A stretch of DNA of 64,000 nt from Stenotrophomonas maltophilia (lineage in GTDB: Bacteria > Pseudomonadota > Gammaproteobacteria > Xanthomonadales > Xanthomonadaceae). Under the pieces are notes generated by a model. That model did not search any database. It saw only the letters and a list, made by a program, of their open reading frames with translations, and was not told where the DNA came from. Position 1 is the first letter of the stretch; every line of letters starts with the position of its first letter. Shown one piece after another: positions 9,201 through 18,024 of this stretch. Position numbers and translations under genes: made by a program. The DNA is taken from NCBI RefSeq assembly GCF_039555535.1, contig NZ_CP154630.1, positions 2,431,001 through 2,495,000 on the forward strand, written 5' to 3'.

Positions 9201-9382
9201 TCCTAGCCGGGTTGTTTCCGCTTTTCGTCGGTGCCGGTGCCGGCTCGGAGGTCATGCAACGTATCGCCGCGCCGATGCTGGGTGGCATGCTCACCGCACC
9301 GGTGCTCTCTATGGTGGTGATTCCCGCAGCGTTCTATCTAGTGCGGCGACGTGGATTGCGCGCGGCGCGGGGCGACCAATGA
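6242..9382 (+). CDS. cusA: Cu(I)/Ag(I) efflux RND pump CusA
   Basis: 1046 residues, the usual length for heavy-metal RND pumps, with two sets of six membrane segments and two large periplasmic loops. It drives proton-coupled export of Cu(I)/Ag(I). The three methionines that bind metal in CusA can be placed by context: LLYMPTALPG, RIDMLATGIKSPIG and PPMLKSDNG. That argues for a monovalent-metal pump rather than a Czc-type pump. The start at 6242 lies four bases before the cusB stop, with GGAGGG upstream; an earlier in-frame ATG (6197) lies deep inside cusB. It closes the operon. Confidence 0.92.
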   Translation: MIARLIHACIANRVLVLVAAALLAVVGIWSVKNTPLDALPDLSDTQVIIRTQWAGQTPRIIEDQVTYPLATTMLSVPGVKAVRGFSFFGDSFVYILFDDATDLYWARSRVLEYLSQVRDRLPPNVNPALGPDATGLGWIYQYALVDRTGQRDVGQLRALQDWFLRYELKTVPDVAEVASVGGAVRAWQIQPDPQALAARGLTVAELIEAVDAANGATGGSVIEQGEAELMVRSEGYLRTQEAFEQVPVTGNDGIPVLLGEVATISRGPVFRRGIAELDGQGEVAGGVIVLRTGKDALGAIRNVKARLQALQSSLPEGVEVVPVYDRSELIQDAVRNLTHKLGEEFLVVALVCLLFLWHLRSALVAVITLPLGILAAFIVMHAQGISANLLSLGGIAIAIGAMVDAAVVMIENAHKHLEHWREAHGREPQGEERWQLMARSAAEVGPALFASLLVITLSFVPVFALQAQEGRLFSPLAYTKTYAMAAAAGLSVTLIPVLMGYLIRGRIRPEQQNPINRILIAGYRPILLWVLKHPGVTLLLSGLLLVLTLIPFSRLGSEFMPPLEEGSLLYMPTALPGLSADKARQLLQLSGRMIKTVPEVEHVFGKAGRAESATDPAPIEMFETTVTFKPRDQWRPGMTPQKLRQELDAAVKIPGLTNLWVPPIRNRIDMLATGIKSPIGIKVSGPDVEQIERLSQQIEQVAKTVPGVSSALAERVTGGRYVDVQVRPEIAARYGFTQGQLQQLIATVVGGDPIGETIEGRERYPIVLRYPRGQRDSLQALQDLPLIAPGGVQLTLSQVAELSISPGPPMLKSDNGRLVGYIYVDVADRDLGSVVQDLQAAVQTQVSLPAGYGLAWSGQYEYLQRALARLQWVVPAALAIIFLVIWMVFRRLSDVSIILLSLPLALVGGFWLIWGLGHAISVASMIGFIALGGVAAEFGVIMLLYLRHAWEQRLASGAPEDVSTLQEAIYEGAVQRVRPKAMTVAVILAGLFPLFVGAGAGSEVMQRIAAPMLGGMLTAPVLSMVVIPAAFYLVRRRGLRAARGDQ

Positions 9383-9415
9383 GAGACAGACTGAGCACTT
9401 GAGGTAAGTCCCCAC

Positions 9416-9454
9416 AAAAAGACGCCAGTCATGGAAGAAGTCATGACTGGCGTC
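9416..9454 (-). terminator. Intrinsic terminator of the DUF4198 gene
   Basis: A perfect 13-bp stem (GACGCCAGTCATG, 9421-9433, with its complement at 9442-9454) is followed on the minus strand by five T (9416-9420). It separates the convergent cusA and DUF4198 genes. On the plus strand there is no T run, though the hairpin may still slow transcription from cusA. Confidence 0.8.
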
Positions 9455-9486
9455 AAAGGGGAGAGTACCGCCTACATGCTTACTTA

Positions 9487-10317
9487 TCAGTGCCCGGCGT
9501 GCGGGGAAATCTCAAAGCTCAGCGACGCCCGATCCGACACAAAATCCAAACCCTTTTGTGTAGAGGGCACAATGTGATTGGTGTGGATGTACCAGGTCTT
9601 GGCGGTGGTCACCTGGAAACTGGCTTGGCCTTGGGCATCGGTGCGCAGGAGCGTAGCGCTACCGTGCCCACCCTTGACCGGTGCGTCAGCACGATGACCG
9701 ACGTACACGCGTAGGTTGGGCACTGGCGTGCCCTGCTGCAGCACCTGGAACGACAGCTGTTCGCCGACCTTCACGCTTCCAGGATTGCGGGCCAAGCGGA
9801 TCTCCAGCGGATAGCCCAGCGAGGCAGCGAAATCGTCGGTCAGTTTTGTGCCCACCTGTCCAATGGTACGAGCATGCTTGGTATAGCTATAGGTGACCCC
9901 TTTGGGAAACTTGCTCGCATCATAGGTGGCCAGGGTATCGGGCAAGTCTTCCAACTCCAGGTACTTGCCGAACTCGCTGGCCGTACGCGTGCTGGTGGAG
10001 GCCATCGTCGAGACCCCCAGCAGATAGGTGCCCTCGCCCGCCGGATGCACGGTGAGCTGGCTCTGCTTGCCGACCTCTTTCCAACTGGCCAAGTCCGGTG
10101 CAGCCTTAGCGCCGCCCTGACTCAGCGAAACGTCCTGTAGACGCGCTCGGGTGACTGCACCTGCACTTTCATCGAAGGTGCCATTGTTCACCAACGCTGT
10201 GTTCGCCTCGCCCGCTGCGGTGCCAGGCTTGGAGAAAGCGACAAACAGGTCGTGCGCACCGGCACTGCCGGCCACAGCGAACAGCAGTAGTGTGGCGGAT
10301 AGTTGCGTGTTTCTCAT
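9487..10317 (-). CDS. DUF4198 periplasmic protein
   Basis: 276 residues with a clear signal peptide ending SAGAHDLF. The mature protein begins HDLFVAF and ends in SFEISPHAGH, so histidines occur at both ends. DUF4198 proteins (nickel-uptake-like beta proteins) are found beside TonB-dependent receptors and metal genes. The region around residues 180-210 (GEQLSFQVLQQGTPVPNLRV) has the Ig-like strand pattern of this family. Upstream lies the remnant of a TonB-dependent receptor, its usual partner. A role in metal binding in the periplasm is inferred. Confidence 0.75.
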   Translation of the reverse strand: MRNTQLSATLLLFAVAGSAGAHDLFVAFSKPGTAAGEANTALVNNGTFDESAGAVTRARLQDVSLSQGGAKAAPDLASWKEVGKQSQLTVHPAGEGTYLLGVSTMASTSTRTASEFGKYLELEDLPDTLATYDASKFPKGVTYSYTKHARTIGQVGTKLTDDFAASLGYPLEIRLARNPGSVKVGEQLSFQVLQQGTPVPNLRVYVGHRADAPVKGGHGSATLLRTDAQGQASFQVTTAKTWYIHTNHIVPSTQKGLDFVSDRASLSFEISPHAGH

Positions 10318-10343
10318 GATGTGTAGCTCCTCGTGATCGTGGC

Positions 10344-10720
10344 TTACCAGTGGTAACCAAAGCGGACATTCCAGCGACGACCCAGCAAGTCGTACGTCAT
10401 GGTGTCGGTGTCGGTGTTGGGGTTGTTCTTCACGAACGGCGCCTTCTTATCGAGCACTTTTTCAACGCCGGCGGAGATATCCCACTTCTTCTTGATGCCG
10501 TAGCTCAGTTGCAGGCTGTGGTACACCACGCTGGACACATGCGAGCCGATCGTGTCGGGCACGGCGATGATGTCGTCCGCGCTGCCGATGTACTGCGCCG
10601 AATAGACGCCGGTCCAACGGTTCTTGCCCATACGCAGTGAGCCCAAGCCACGCCACTGGGTGTAGCTACCCAAGCCGCTGGTGATCTTGCCGGCGTACTC
10701 AATGGTGGTGGCCCCGGGCG
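10344..10720 (-). pseudogene. C-terminal fragment of a TonB-dependent receptor
   Basis: The translation from about GATTIEYAGKITSG to the terminal WNVRFGYHW shows outer-membrane beta strands and ends in an aromatic residue, as TonB-dependent receptors do. Only about 120 of the usual 700 or more residues remain. The N-terminal part is replaced by unrelated sequence that on the other strand is a hutG fragment. The exact junction lies somewhere in 10700-10740. The stop is 26 bases before the DUF4198 gene, so both were probably one operon before the deletion. Confidence 0.6.
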
Positions 10721-10908
10721 TGAGCGCCCCCAACCCACGCGGGGTGAGTCTGGAGGTCCTGGAAGCCCTGCTGGATCTGGTCATGGCCTCGGGCAAGGTA
10801 CGTGTGGTCGACGTGGCGGAACTGTGTCCGCCCCTGGATCCGGATCAAGCCACCGCACGTGTGGCCGCGCGTTTGATCCACCGAATGGTCAGTGCGCAGG
10901 CTCAGTGA
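10705..10908 (+). pseudogene. C-terminal fragment of formimidoylglutamase/arginase-family gene
   Basis: In the plus frame the translation VVAPGVSAPNPRGVSLEVL and then VRVVDVAELCPPLDPDQATA matches the C-terminal end of arginase-family enzymes such as HutG (the APGVSAP loop and the VDVAEL-P-LD segment). The metal-binding core is missing. It abuts the TonB-receptor fragment on the opposite strand, showing that a deletion or recombination joined two unrelated genes here. Confidence 0.5.
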
Positions 10909-10937
10909 AGTGATATCGGCTGGCAAAAGGCAGTGAG

Positions 10938-11489
10938 CTAATGGGAACGCTCAGCCAGCAACTGCTTCATTTGCGCGATCTCCTGTGTCTGCGAGGTAAT
11001 AATGTCCTGGCAGAGCTTCACCAACTCAGGATCCTTCAGACGATTCTCCTCACACATCAGGATGGCGCCAGCGTGGTGGGGAATCATCGAACGGATGAAC
11101 TGTTTGTCAGTGACCGCTGCTTGAGTGCGAATGCCCCACCAGCAGAACAGCATGAACGCCACCGTCAGACCAGCCAGAATCAGATTGCGTCGGCGATCGG
11201 GGTACATGCTGGACATTAGCCACAGCTCGATCAGCAGCATGGGAGCGGCCATCAGGCCCGCCATGTAGAACTGGTTCACGTTGTTATAGACGTTAGCCCA
11301 CTGATCGACCATTGCGTACATCAATGCGTACATGGCCACGAAAGACAGGCCCATCATCAACAACAGGCGGCCGTAATGGCCTTGATGCCCTTGTTGTGCC
11401 TGGTGGGCAGGTTGGTGTGAGGCGTGCGGTTTTGCGTGCTGGGACTGCGGGTCTTGCGCGTTTTCGTGCGTACCGTGCGAAGAGGACAT
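10938..11489 (-). CDS. DUF305 membrane protein of the copper cluster
   Basis: 183 residues. A His/Gln-rich N-terminal tail (HGTHENAQDPQSQHAKPHAS) is followed by about three membrane segments (residues 41-125) and a C-terminal DUF305 domain with the signature SMIPHHAGAILMCEE and a helix rich in Met and Gln. DUF305 proteins are common in copper-resistance clusters and are thought to bind copper outside the cytoplasm; this is family knowledge without a defined reaction. It follows the EF-hand gene on the same strand after 74 bases. Confidence 0.8.
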   Translation of the reverse strand: MSSSHGTHENAQDPQSQHAKPHASHQPAHQAQQGHQGHYGRLLLMMGLSFVAMYALMYAMVDQWANVYNNVNQFYMAGLMAAPMLLIELWLMSSMYPDRRRNLILAGLTVAFMLFCWWGIRTQAAVTDKQFIRSMIPHHAGAILMCEENRLKDPELVKLCQDIITSQTQEIAQMKQLLAERSH

Positions 11490-11563
11490 AACAATCTCCG
11501 TGGGAATGGCAGAACGGCGGAAGAACCCGCGAACTGTTGGAACAGCTCCCGGGCTGAGAACAC

Positions 11564-11839
11564 TTACATACCCTTGCCGGCAGCGAATTCCTGCGGGCTC
11601 AGCTTGCCATCTTTGTTGCTATCGAGCATGCCAAAGTGCGGCGCCAGCTTGTGCTTGGCCAGTTCTTCCTTGGACAGCGAGCCGTCCTTGTTGGCATCGA
11701 GCTTGGTGAAATCGGCATCGGCCGCCGCCGGCTTGTGCTGACCGTGGTCGGTGGTGGGCGTGGTGGTCTGGCCGCCGGCGAAGGCCGCGCCCGCCATCAG
11801 GAATAAGGCCATCATCGAGAGGGAGGCATAACGCTTCAT
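11564..11839 (-). CDS. Exported EF-hand protein
   Basis: 91 residues with a signal peptide (MKRYASLSMMALFLMAG, cut near AFA-GG) and two EF-hand loops, DANKDGSLSKEE and DSNKDGKLSPQE, with acidic residues at positions 1, 3, 5 and 12. It likely binds calcium in the periplasm. The start at 11839 has AAGGAG upstream; a longer frame to 11956 runs into the ATPase gene. It follows the ATPase gene by 28 bases and is probably in the same operon. Its role in metal resistance is unknown. Confidence 0.8.
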   Translation of the reverse strand: MKRYASLSMMALFLMAGAAFAGGQTTTPTTDHGQHKPAAADADFTKLDANKDGSLSKEELAKHKLAPHFGMLDSNKDGKLSPQEFAAGKGM

Positions 11840-11867
11840 TGCAGTACTCCTTGTGGGATATGAGCCA

Positions 11868-14189
11868 TCAGTGACAGGAATGGCCGCGCGCAGGCTCATC
11901 GGCGCGGTCAGGGTGGGGGGTGGCAACAACGGTGGAGCCGGACAAACGCAGGGCATTGGTGACCACCGAAACCGAGCTCAGGCTCATGGCCAGGGCCGCC
12001 ATCATCGGACTGAGCAAAAGGCCGAAGCTGGGATACAGCAAGCCGGCGGCGATAGGCACGCCGATGGCGTTGTAGACGAAGGCGAAGCCCAGGTTCTGCT
12101 TCATATTGGCCACCGTCAAAGACGAGATGGCACGGGCTTGCACGATGCGCCTCAAATCACCCTTGACCAGGGTGAGCTGGGCGCTGGACATGGCCACATC
12201 CGTGCCCGTCCCCATCGCGATGCCCACATCGGCTGCCGCCAGGGCCGGCGCATCGTTGATGCCATCGCCAGCCATGGCCACGCGACGACCCTGGGCTTTG
12301 AGTTGCTGGACCAGGTCGGCCTTGTCCTGCGGCTTGACGCCACCACGCACATCCTCGATGCCCAGCGTGCGCCCCACGGCCTCGGCCGTCGCCTGTGCGT
12401 CACCGGAGGCCATCACCACGTGCAGGCCATCGGCACGTAGCAGGTTCAAGGCAGGCAAGGTCGTGGCTTTGATGGGATCAGCCACCGCAATGGCGCCGGC
12501 CAACCGACCATTGACCGCCAGGAACATCACGCTAGCGCCTTCTTTCCGAAGACGCTCGGCGCTGCTTTGCAAAGGTGCTACATCGGCGCCAACCGACGCC
12601 ATCAGGCTTTGGTTGCCGAGCACGACATCCTGATCGGACACGCGCCCGCGGACGCCTTGGCCGGTGAGCGAATCAAAATCTTGGGCGGCCACCAGGTTCA
12701 AGCCACGTCGCTGGGCTTCAGCCACGATGGCCTCGGCCAAGGGGTGCTCACTGCCCTGCTCCAAGCTGCCGGCCAAACAAAGGATCTGATCGGCGTCGAA
12801 GCCGGCGTTGGAGAGCGTGTCGCGAAAGGCTGGACGCCCCTCGGTCAACGTACCGGTCTTGTCCACGATCAACGTGTCGATCAGACGTAGCTGCTCGATC
12901 GCCTGAGCATCGCGGAACAGGACCCCGACCTGCGCAGCGCGGCCAGTGGCGACCATGATCGACATGGGGGTAGCCAAACCCAAGGCACACGGGCAAGCAA
13001 TGATCAGAACCGATACGGCATTGAGGACGGCAAAGGTCCAGGACGGTTCGGGTCCAAACAGACCCCATCCGAAGAACGTGAGCACCGCCGTGGCCAGCAC
13101 GGCCAGGACAAACCAGTACGCCACCTTGTCCGCCATACGCTGCATCGGCGCGCGGGAGCGCTGGGCTTGGGCTACCAACTGCACAATCTGCGCCAGTACC
13201 GTCCCGGATCCGACTTTGTCCGCCCGGATGACTAAGGCGCCCGTCCCGTTGAGCGTGGCGCCTATAACGTGATCACCGACAGCCTTCTCCACCGGAATGG
13301 GTTCACCGGTCAGCATCGACTCATCGACACTGGCGCGGCCTTCGATGACTTCCCCATCGACCGGCACCTTCTCGCCCGGTCGTACGCGAAGCAGATCACC
13401 CACGTGCACGTGATCCAGCGCAACGTCCTCTTCGCCCCCATCGGGTTTGACGCGGCGAGCCGTCTTGGGCGCCAATCCCAGCAGGGACTTGATGGCCGCC
13501 GAGGTTTTGGAACGCGCCCGCAGTTCCAGCAGCTGTCCGAGCAGGGTGAGCGAGACGATGACCGCTGCCGCCTCGAAGTAGACCCCTACCCGTCCATGCT
13601 CGCGGAAAGAGTCCGGAAACAGGTCCGGTGCCACGGTGGCCACCACGCTGTAGCCAAACGCGGCGGCCACGCCGATGCCGATCAGCGTCCACATGTTGGG
13701 GCTGCGATTGCCGATGGACTGTAGGCAGCGCTCAAAGAAAGGCCACCCCGCCCAGAGCACCACCGGGGCGCTCAGCACGAGCTCAATCCAGGTGCGCGCC
13801 TGCGTGGACAAGCCGGGCAGACGGTGTCCCAGCATGGCCAAGACCAGGACGATCAACGTCAAAGGCAACGTCCACCAGAACCTTCGGGTGAAATCGCGTA
13901 ACTCTGGATTGTCGTCCTCCTCCAGCGAGGGCATCTCCGGCTCCAGCGCCATGCCGCAGATCGGACAGGTGCCGGGACCTGGCTGACGAATCTGCGGATG
14001 CATCGGGCAGGTGTAGACCGTGGCGTGGGTACCGCTGGGTTGGGCCACCGCTGCTGGGGCGGTCACTTCAACTTGCTGGGGAGCATCGTCCGTATAGCGG
14101 ACGGGATTGGTGATGACCCGTCCATCCGCAGCCTCGACAGGGGCTGCGCCTGCAGAATGGTGATGGTCATGGGACGACGGTGAGTTCAT
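11868..14189 (-). CDS. Copper/silver-translocating P1B-type ATPase with N-terminal HMBD
   Basis: 773 residues. After a His-rich leader (SHDHHHSAG) comes a heavy-metal-binding domain (59-82, [20 protein letters not shown]), as in SilP and related pumps, instead of the HMA domain of CopA. Then follow the membrane CPC motif ([12 protein letters not shown]), the phosphorylation site [11 protein letters not shown], the HP motif [10 protein letters not shown] and the hinge [16 protein letters not shown]. It exports Cu(I) or Ag(I) from the cytoplasm using ATP. The C terminus GHSCH may also bind metal. The ATG at 14189 was preferred over 14288, which would overlap copD. Confidence 0.9.
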   Translation of the reverse strand: MNSPSSHDHHHSAGAAPVEAADGRVITNPVRYTDDAPQQVEVTAPAAVAQPSGTHATVYTCPMHPQIRQPGPGTCPICGMALEPEMPSLEEDDNPELRDFTRRFWWTLPLTLIVLVLAMLGHRLPGLSTQARTWIELVLSAPVVLWAGWPFFERCLQSIGNRSPNMWTLIGIGVAAAFGYSVVATVAPDLFPDSFREHGRVGVYFEAAAVIVSLTLLGQLLELRARSKTSAAIKSLLGLAPKTARRVKPDGGEEDVALDHVHVGDLLRVRPGEKVPVDGEVIEGRASVDESMLTGEPIPVEKAVGDHVIGATLNGTGALVIRADKVGSGTVLAQIVQLVAQAQRSRAPMQRMADKVAYWFVLAVLATAVLTFFGWGLFGPEPSWTFAVLNAVSVLIIACPCALGLATPMSIMVATGRAAQVGVLFRDAQAIEQLRLIDTLIVDKTGTLTEGRPAFRDTLSNAGFDADQILCLAGSLEQGSEHPLAEAIVAEAQRRGLNLVAAQDFDSLTGQGVRGRVSDQDVVLGNQSLMASVGADVAPLQSSAERLRKEGASVMFLAVNGRLAGAIAVADPIKATTLPALNLLRADGLHVVMASGDAQATAEAVGRTLGIEDVRGGVKPQDKADLVQQLKAQGRRVAMAGDGINDAPALAAADVGIAMGTGTDVAMSSAQLTLVKGDLRRIVQARAISSLTVANMKQNLGFAFVYNAIGVPIAAGLLYPSFGLLLSPMMAALAMSLSSVSVVTNALRLSGSTVVATPHPDRADEPARGHSCH

Positions 14190-14250
14190 GCCGATGCTCG
14201 CTTTAGTGGGGATGGACTGCCAAGGCAGTGTGCCATTGCGGGTTACACAG

Positions 14251-15180
14251 CTATTCGGGGCTGAGCGTCCCGAGCACTGAAACAACAATCAGGATCAAGA
14301 TGGCCAGCGCGGCCTCAGCCGTAACACTCTGCCGCAAAGCCCGCACCTCCTGCGCGGGATCTCCGCTGGTCAGCGCTCGTTCCAAGCGCGGCACCAGCGT
14401 CCATCGGTGCAGCGCTCCCAAACCCAGCATTCCAGCGAACAGGGCCAGTTTGAAAAGCAGCAACTTCCCGTAGGTGCTCTGGAACAGGGCCGAAAACGAC
14501 CACGCGGTGAGATCCCCGTAGTGCGCGATGCCGGACACGATGAGCGCACCAACGAAGATCGTTCCCAGCGTCGAAAAACCATGCAGAAAGTCATGCGTTG
14601 ATCGCAGACGCCCGCTGCCGTTCGTCTCTTTGCCGCGCAGCAGCATGGCAAGGAACATCAGGACCGCTGCGATCCAGCCGCCTGCCGCGAGAAGATGGAC
14701 GATGCCTGCAGCAAGCCGGACCGCGCCTGCCAAGCCCTCGCCAGCGGCGGCGTGGCCGTTCCATGCCAGCGAAGCGAGTGCGCCGCCCGCCAGCATCGCC
14801 CCCAGCGGGAAGGCGGTCTCCACCTTCCCGCGGCGACGATGCCATCCGAGCACGAACATCAGGGCGACCAGCAGCGCGCCTCTCGCCATGGCTGCCCGGC
14901 CCGCGGACGTCTCGAGCAGATACCAGCCAAGCGATGCGCGATCAACCTCGGCAAGCGGCATTCCCATGATGCCCGCGGTCTTGAAGACGACATCGAGCCC
15001 GGTGAGCACGAGACCGGCTACGGCACCCGCCAATAGAACGCCCATGAGTGACCACCCGGCCAAGGCGTCGGCGAGTGCCGATCGACGCGACCCGTACCAA
15101 CCGAAGAGTGGAACCCCGAAAAGAACCATGATGACAAGGTATTCCAAGAATCTCAGTGCATAAGCCGACAGGTCGAACAT
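14251..15180 (-). CDS. copD: Copper homeostasis inner-membrane protein CopD
   Basis: 309 residues with about eight membrane helices and the CopD pattern of His residues in membrane loops ([14 protein letters not shown] segment, [10 protein letters not shown]). CopD is thought to move copper into the cytoplasm or to work with periplasmic CopC. The ATG at 15180 has GAGGAG at a good distance; a longer frame to 15300 would overlap copC. copC ends ten bases upstream, so copCD is an operon leading to the ATPase. Confidence 0.85.
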   Translation of the reverse strand: MFDLSAYALRFLEYLVIMVLFGVPLFGWYGSRRSALADALAGWSLMGVLLAGAVAGLVLTGLDVVFKTAGIMGMPLAEVDRASLGWYLLETSAGRAAMARGALLVALMFVLGWHRRRGKVETAFPLGAMLAGGALASLAWNGHAAAGEGLAGAVRLAAGIVHLLAAGGWIAAVLMFLAMLLRGKETNGSGRLRSTHDFLHGFSTLGTIFVGALIVSGIAHYGDLTAWSFSALFQSTYGKLLLFKLALFAGMLGLGALHRWTLVPRLERALTSGDPAQEVRALRQSVTAEAALAILILIVVSVLGTLSPE

Positions 15181-15190
15181 TCGCGACTCC

Positions 15191-15574
15191 TCAGCGCACC
15201 GTGAAGCTGAAGCTGCCCGGCATGGGGTGGTTGTCACCACCGACGGCGCGGTATTCCACGGTATAGACGCCCGGAGCCAGCGGTCCAGGCAACTTGGCAC
15301 GCAGGGTCTTGCCGTTGTTGACGATCTCGGTCGTGAAATTCTCGATCGGCATGGTGGAACTGCCGTGCTTCATGAGCAACTTGAGACGCGACGCCCGCGG
15401 AATCAATGTCTCGTTGAACACGAGATCGATCTGGCCTGGCGAGGCCACCACCGCATTTGCCGCCGGTGTGGACTGCTGCAGCGCGGCGTGGGCGTGCGCG
15501 ACCTGCAGCGAAAACTGCCCGGCCGCGATTGCGAGGACGAGCGCGAAGGAGCGAATGACGTTGGACGACTTCAT
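15191..15574 (-). CDS. copC: Periplasmic copper-binding protein CopC
   Basis: 127 residues with a signal peptide ending VAHA; the mature protein begins HAALQQSTPAANAVV, giving the N-terminal His brace that binds Cu(II) in CopC proteins. The single Ig-like domain ends with GGDNHPMPGSFSFTV, the second conserved His motif. Lack of a Met-rich loop suggests the Cu(II)-only type. It begins the copCD-ATPase-EF hand-DUF305 part of the block. Confidence 0.88.
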   Translation of the reverse strand: MKSSNVIRSFALVLAIAAGQFSLQVAHAHAALQQSTPAANAVVASPGQIDLVFNETLIPRASRLKLLMKHGSSTMPIENFTTEIVNNGKTLRAKLPGPLAPGVYTVEYRAVGGDNHPMPGSFSFTVR

Positions 15575-15716
15575 ATGGATAAATCCTCATTGGAATGTGA
15601 TGCAAAGCCCGTTCGGGAGGGGCCGCGCTGTGTTCGATGCGACAAGCGTTAGATGTCGGACTGTCACTGAAACCACGATTTGTCGGATTTTCTTGATACT
15701 TCCGCTTTCGCGAGAC

Positions 15717-15746
15717 GAGGATCCCACCGGCTCAGGCGGGATCCTC
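15717..15746 (-). terminator. Hairpin after the Csp-like gene
   Basis: GAGGATCCC (15717-15725) and GGGATCCTC (15738-15746) form a 9-bp stem directly after the stop at 15753. No T run follows, so termination may be partial. The next 130 bases up to copC hold no gene and presumably the copC promoter. Confidence 0.45.
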
Positions 15747-15752
15747 GACGCA

Positions 15753-16103
15753 TTACGCTGCCATGGCGCTGCAGCTTTCCGCGCAGCGGCGACAAACTTC
15801 GGCGCAGCGCGTCATCTCAGGGTCGTTCATGGCGTCGCATGCATCGGCGCACTGGCGGCAGATCTCCGCGCAGGCACCGCAAACCACGTCGTGAACGCTG
15901 GCACCGCGCAGCATCGCGTCGGCACTGGTTGCGCAGGTATCGGCACACGTCGCCAACAGGGCGATGTGCTCCGGGGCCGCGTGAACACCTCCTTTGGTCA
16001 GGCAGTAGTTGATGGTCTCCAGGCAGATCGCATGGCATTGCGTGCAGTTGTCGATGCACTCGTTCATGGCCTGGGGCCGGTGTGCTGCGGAATGGTGAGT
16101 CAT
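15753..16103 (-). CDS. Four-helix-bundle copper-binding protein (Csp-like)
   Basis: 116 residues with about 15 cysteines in helical CxxxC and CxxC patterns (NECIDNCTQCHAICLET, VCGACAEICRQCADACD, RCAEVCRRCAESC). Copper storage proteins of this family line the core of a four-helix bundle with Cys and store many Cu(I) ions. No signal peptide is seen, so it may be the cytosolic type. The ATG at 16103 follows GGAGAA. It lies 70 bases after the DUF411 gene and may be the last gene of the copLAB transcript. Confidence 0.85.
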   Translation of the reverse strand: MTHHSAAHRPQAMNECIDNCTQCHAICLETINYCLTKGGVHAAPEHIALLATCADTCATSADAMLRGASVHDVVCGACAEICRQCADACDAMNDPEMTRCAEVCRRCAESCSAMAA

Positions 16104-16173
16104 GTAGTTCTCCTTCTTCCTCGCGGGCGAGAATCGGCGCGCCCGCAACACCGTCCCCTGTTGCTGCGACGGA

Positions 16174-16698
16174 TCAGTGCTGTGCGAACGGTTCAGTGGT
16201 TCCGTCGCGATGTATCAGCTCGACCGTGAACGGCTGCTGGCGTCCCTCCGGGACCTCCATGCCCGGAGAACCAAGCGGCATCCCTGGGAGGACCAGGCCG
16301 CGTGCGTTCGGCTTTTCTTCGAGGAGACGCTTGATGTCCGCGGCCGGAACGTGGCCTTCGATGACGTATCCGCCGATCTCGGCCGTGTGGCAGGAGCCCT
16401 TTGCATAGGGGACACCCAACCGCTCCTTGACCAGACCCAGGTCATCCATGTCGTGCACATCCACGGTGAATCCCGCCTTCTGCACGTGGTCGATCCAGAC
16501 ACCGCAGCACCCGCAGGTCGGGGTCTTGTGGACGGTCATGCGTGGCAGGGCTGCTGGAGTCGCGTCGGCTGATTGGACGACAACCTGTGCGGAGGGCGAG
16601 GTTGTGGGTTGCGCGGATGAAGCATCCTGGGTGCAAGCACCCAGACCAGCCACGGCAAGGACCACAAAAGTCAGACGGTGCAATGTGAGCGTAGTCAT
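16174..16698 (-). CDS. DUF411 metal-binding lipoprotein
   Basis: 174 residues. A signal peptide with lipobox (AGLGAC, Cys near residue 21) indicates a lipoprotein. The DUF411 domain (about residues 50-150) has the metal motif KTPTCGCCGVW and conserved SCHTAEIGGYVIEGHVPA. DUF411 proteins accompany copper-resistance genes and are believed to bind copper in the periplasm. The start at 16698 is 15 bases after the SnoaL gene stop and has a GAGAG site. Confidence 0.85.
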   Translation of the reverse strand: MTTLTLHRLTFVVLAVAGLGACTQDASSAQPTTSPSAQVVVQSADATPAALPRMTVHKTPTCGCCGVWIDHVQKAGFTVDVHDMDDLGLVKERLGVPYAKGSCHTAEIGGYVIEGHVPAADIKRLLEEKPNARGLVLPGMPLGSPGMEVPEGRQQPFTVELIHRDGTTEPFAQH

Positions 16699-16712
16699 TT
16701 CAATCTCTCGAC

Positions 16713-17222
16713 TCAGCGCTTGGTCCGCGAGGACCAGTGGATGTGGACGATCCGCCAGCCGTCCGCGGTCTCCTTCAGCACCATCGTCTCGTCGCTCTGG
16801 ACGGTCAGTGGCTGGCCGTCCTTCTGGGCATGCAACTCGCTTTCGGTTCCGACCCACGCGAACTCGCCAGCGGCTCGTGCGCGCTGACGGAGCAGCTGGC
16901 GATGGGCGCCCTTGAGGAACGCCGCATCGCTGACTGCGTGATGGCCCATGTATTCCTCGCGGCTGCGTTCGGCGCCCCCGGACTCGAGGATGAGAACGTC
17001 GGCAGCGAGCAGGGCTTCGACCGTGGCCAGATCGCCGCTAGACAGGGCCCTGTTGAAACGCTCCGCTACGGCGACCGCGGCCTCTGCAGTGACTGGGACG
17101 TCGACGTCCGCAGATGCCGCGGCAGCGGGGTGATGTGCGTGCGGCTGTGTCGCCTGCGCCATTGCGGGGGACACGACGGCCAGTGCCAGTGCGAGGGTGA
17201 ACGAGATTGCTGTTGCGTTCAT
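16713..17222 (-). CDS. Exported SnoaL/NTF2-like (DUF4440) protein in the copper operon
   Basis: 169 residues with a signal peptide (cut near AMAQA) and a His-containing linker (QPHAHHPAA). The SnoaL-like fold (about residues 50-165) has the usual pattern: helix VAERFNRALSSGDLATVEAL, strand VLILESGG, and the C-terminal DGWRIVHIHWSSR. No catalytic residues can be assigned. It lies between cytochrome c and DUF411 genes with spacers of 14-20 bases, so it belongs to the copper operon. Its task there is unknown. Confidence 0.75.
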   Translation of the reverse strand: MNATAISFTLALALAVVSPAMAQATQPHAHHPAAAASADVDVPVTAEAAVAVAERFNRALSSGDLATVEALLAADVLILESGGAERSREEYMGHHAVSDAAFLKGAHRQLLRQRARAAGEFAWVGTESELHAQKDGQPLTVQSDETMVLKETADGWRIVHIHWSSRTKR

Positions 17223-17241
17223 TGCGTGGGCTCCAAGAAGA

Positions 17242-18012
17242 TCAATGGGGGTGCGCATGGCCGTCATCGGCCACGGGCGTGTGTGGTGCAGGGTGCGACT
17301 CCACCTTGCCGTCGGGATGGCCGTGGCTCACCAACCCGACTTCCGTGTCGCTGGGTGTCGGGCCGTGGTGATCGTCGTCCACGCCCGGCGGGTGCGCATG
17401 CGGCATGGAGTTGTTGCCCGGCTCGAATAAGGCAGGGTGATCCTCGGCCTTTTCGTCGTCATGGTGGCCTTGCGTCTCGCCGCCGCCATGCGAATGGCCC
17501 TCGCTGCTGTCGACAAGTTCCTTGTACGCAGTCGCGTCCAGCGTGGGCAACTTCTGCAGGAAGGCCGACATGTTCCATATGAACTCATCGTCCATGCTGC
17601 CGCCCCAAGCGGGCATGCCGCTGGCCTTGATGCCGTGCTTGATCACCCAGAACGCCTCAGCTGGAGCGACCGGCTGTTTGCTTAGGTTCGGTGGCGCGGG
17701 GTACAGGCCCTTGCTCATCTCGGTGGCCGCCGCGTCTGGTGAAAGATGGCAGGTCACGCACATGGCGTTGTAGTTGCCCGCACCCTGGCGGATACGCTCA
17801 GGATCATCAAGGTTCGTGGGTAGCTGAAGCTTGGCGGCGCGCACCTCAATGGAACGCTCGCGCGCCGTTTCAAGTAGCGCATACACCGGGCGACTATGCG
17901 GATCGTCGGCGGCCACGTTGTACACGCCCAGAGAGAGCGTGGCGGTTGCGACCACCGCAACCAATGCCACGCCGGCACCGAGCCATACCCACATCTTTTT
18001 GTTGGATTTCAT
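17242..18012 (-). CDS. Membrane-anchored c-type cytochrome with a His-rich tail
   Basis: 256 residues. An N-terminal anchor (about 8-28) is followed by a class I cytochrome c domain with haem site CVTCH (about residues 85-89) and a Met ligand in SGMPAWGG. The last 90 residues are rich in His, Asp and Gly (EGHSHGGGETQGHHDDE, MPHAHPPGVDDDHH and more), unlike ordinary cytochromes, and likely bind Cu or other metals. It may pass electrons to or from CopA, but this is inference. It starts 13 bases after copB. Confidence 0.8.
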   Translation of the reverse strand: MKSNKKMWVWLGAGVALVAVVATATLSLGVYNVAADDPHSRPVYALLETARERSIEVRAAKLQLPTNLDDPERIRQGAGNYNAMCVTCHLSPDAAATEMSKGLYPAPPNLSKQPVAPAEAFWVIKHGIKASGMPAWGGSMDDEFIWNMSAFLQKLPTLDATAYKELVDSSEGHSHGGGETQGHHDDEKAEDHPALFEPGNNSMPHAHPPGVDDDHHGPTPSDTEVGLVSHGHPDGKVESHPAPHTPVADDGHAHPH

Positions 18013-18024
18013 TGTCAGTTCCCC

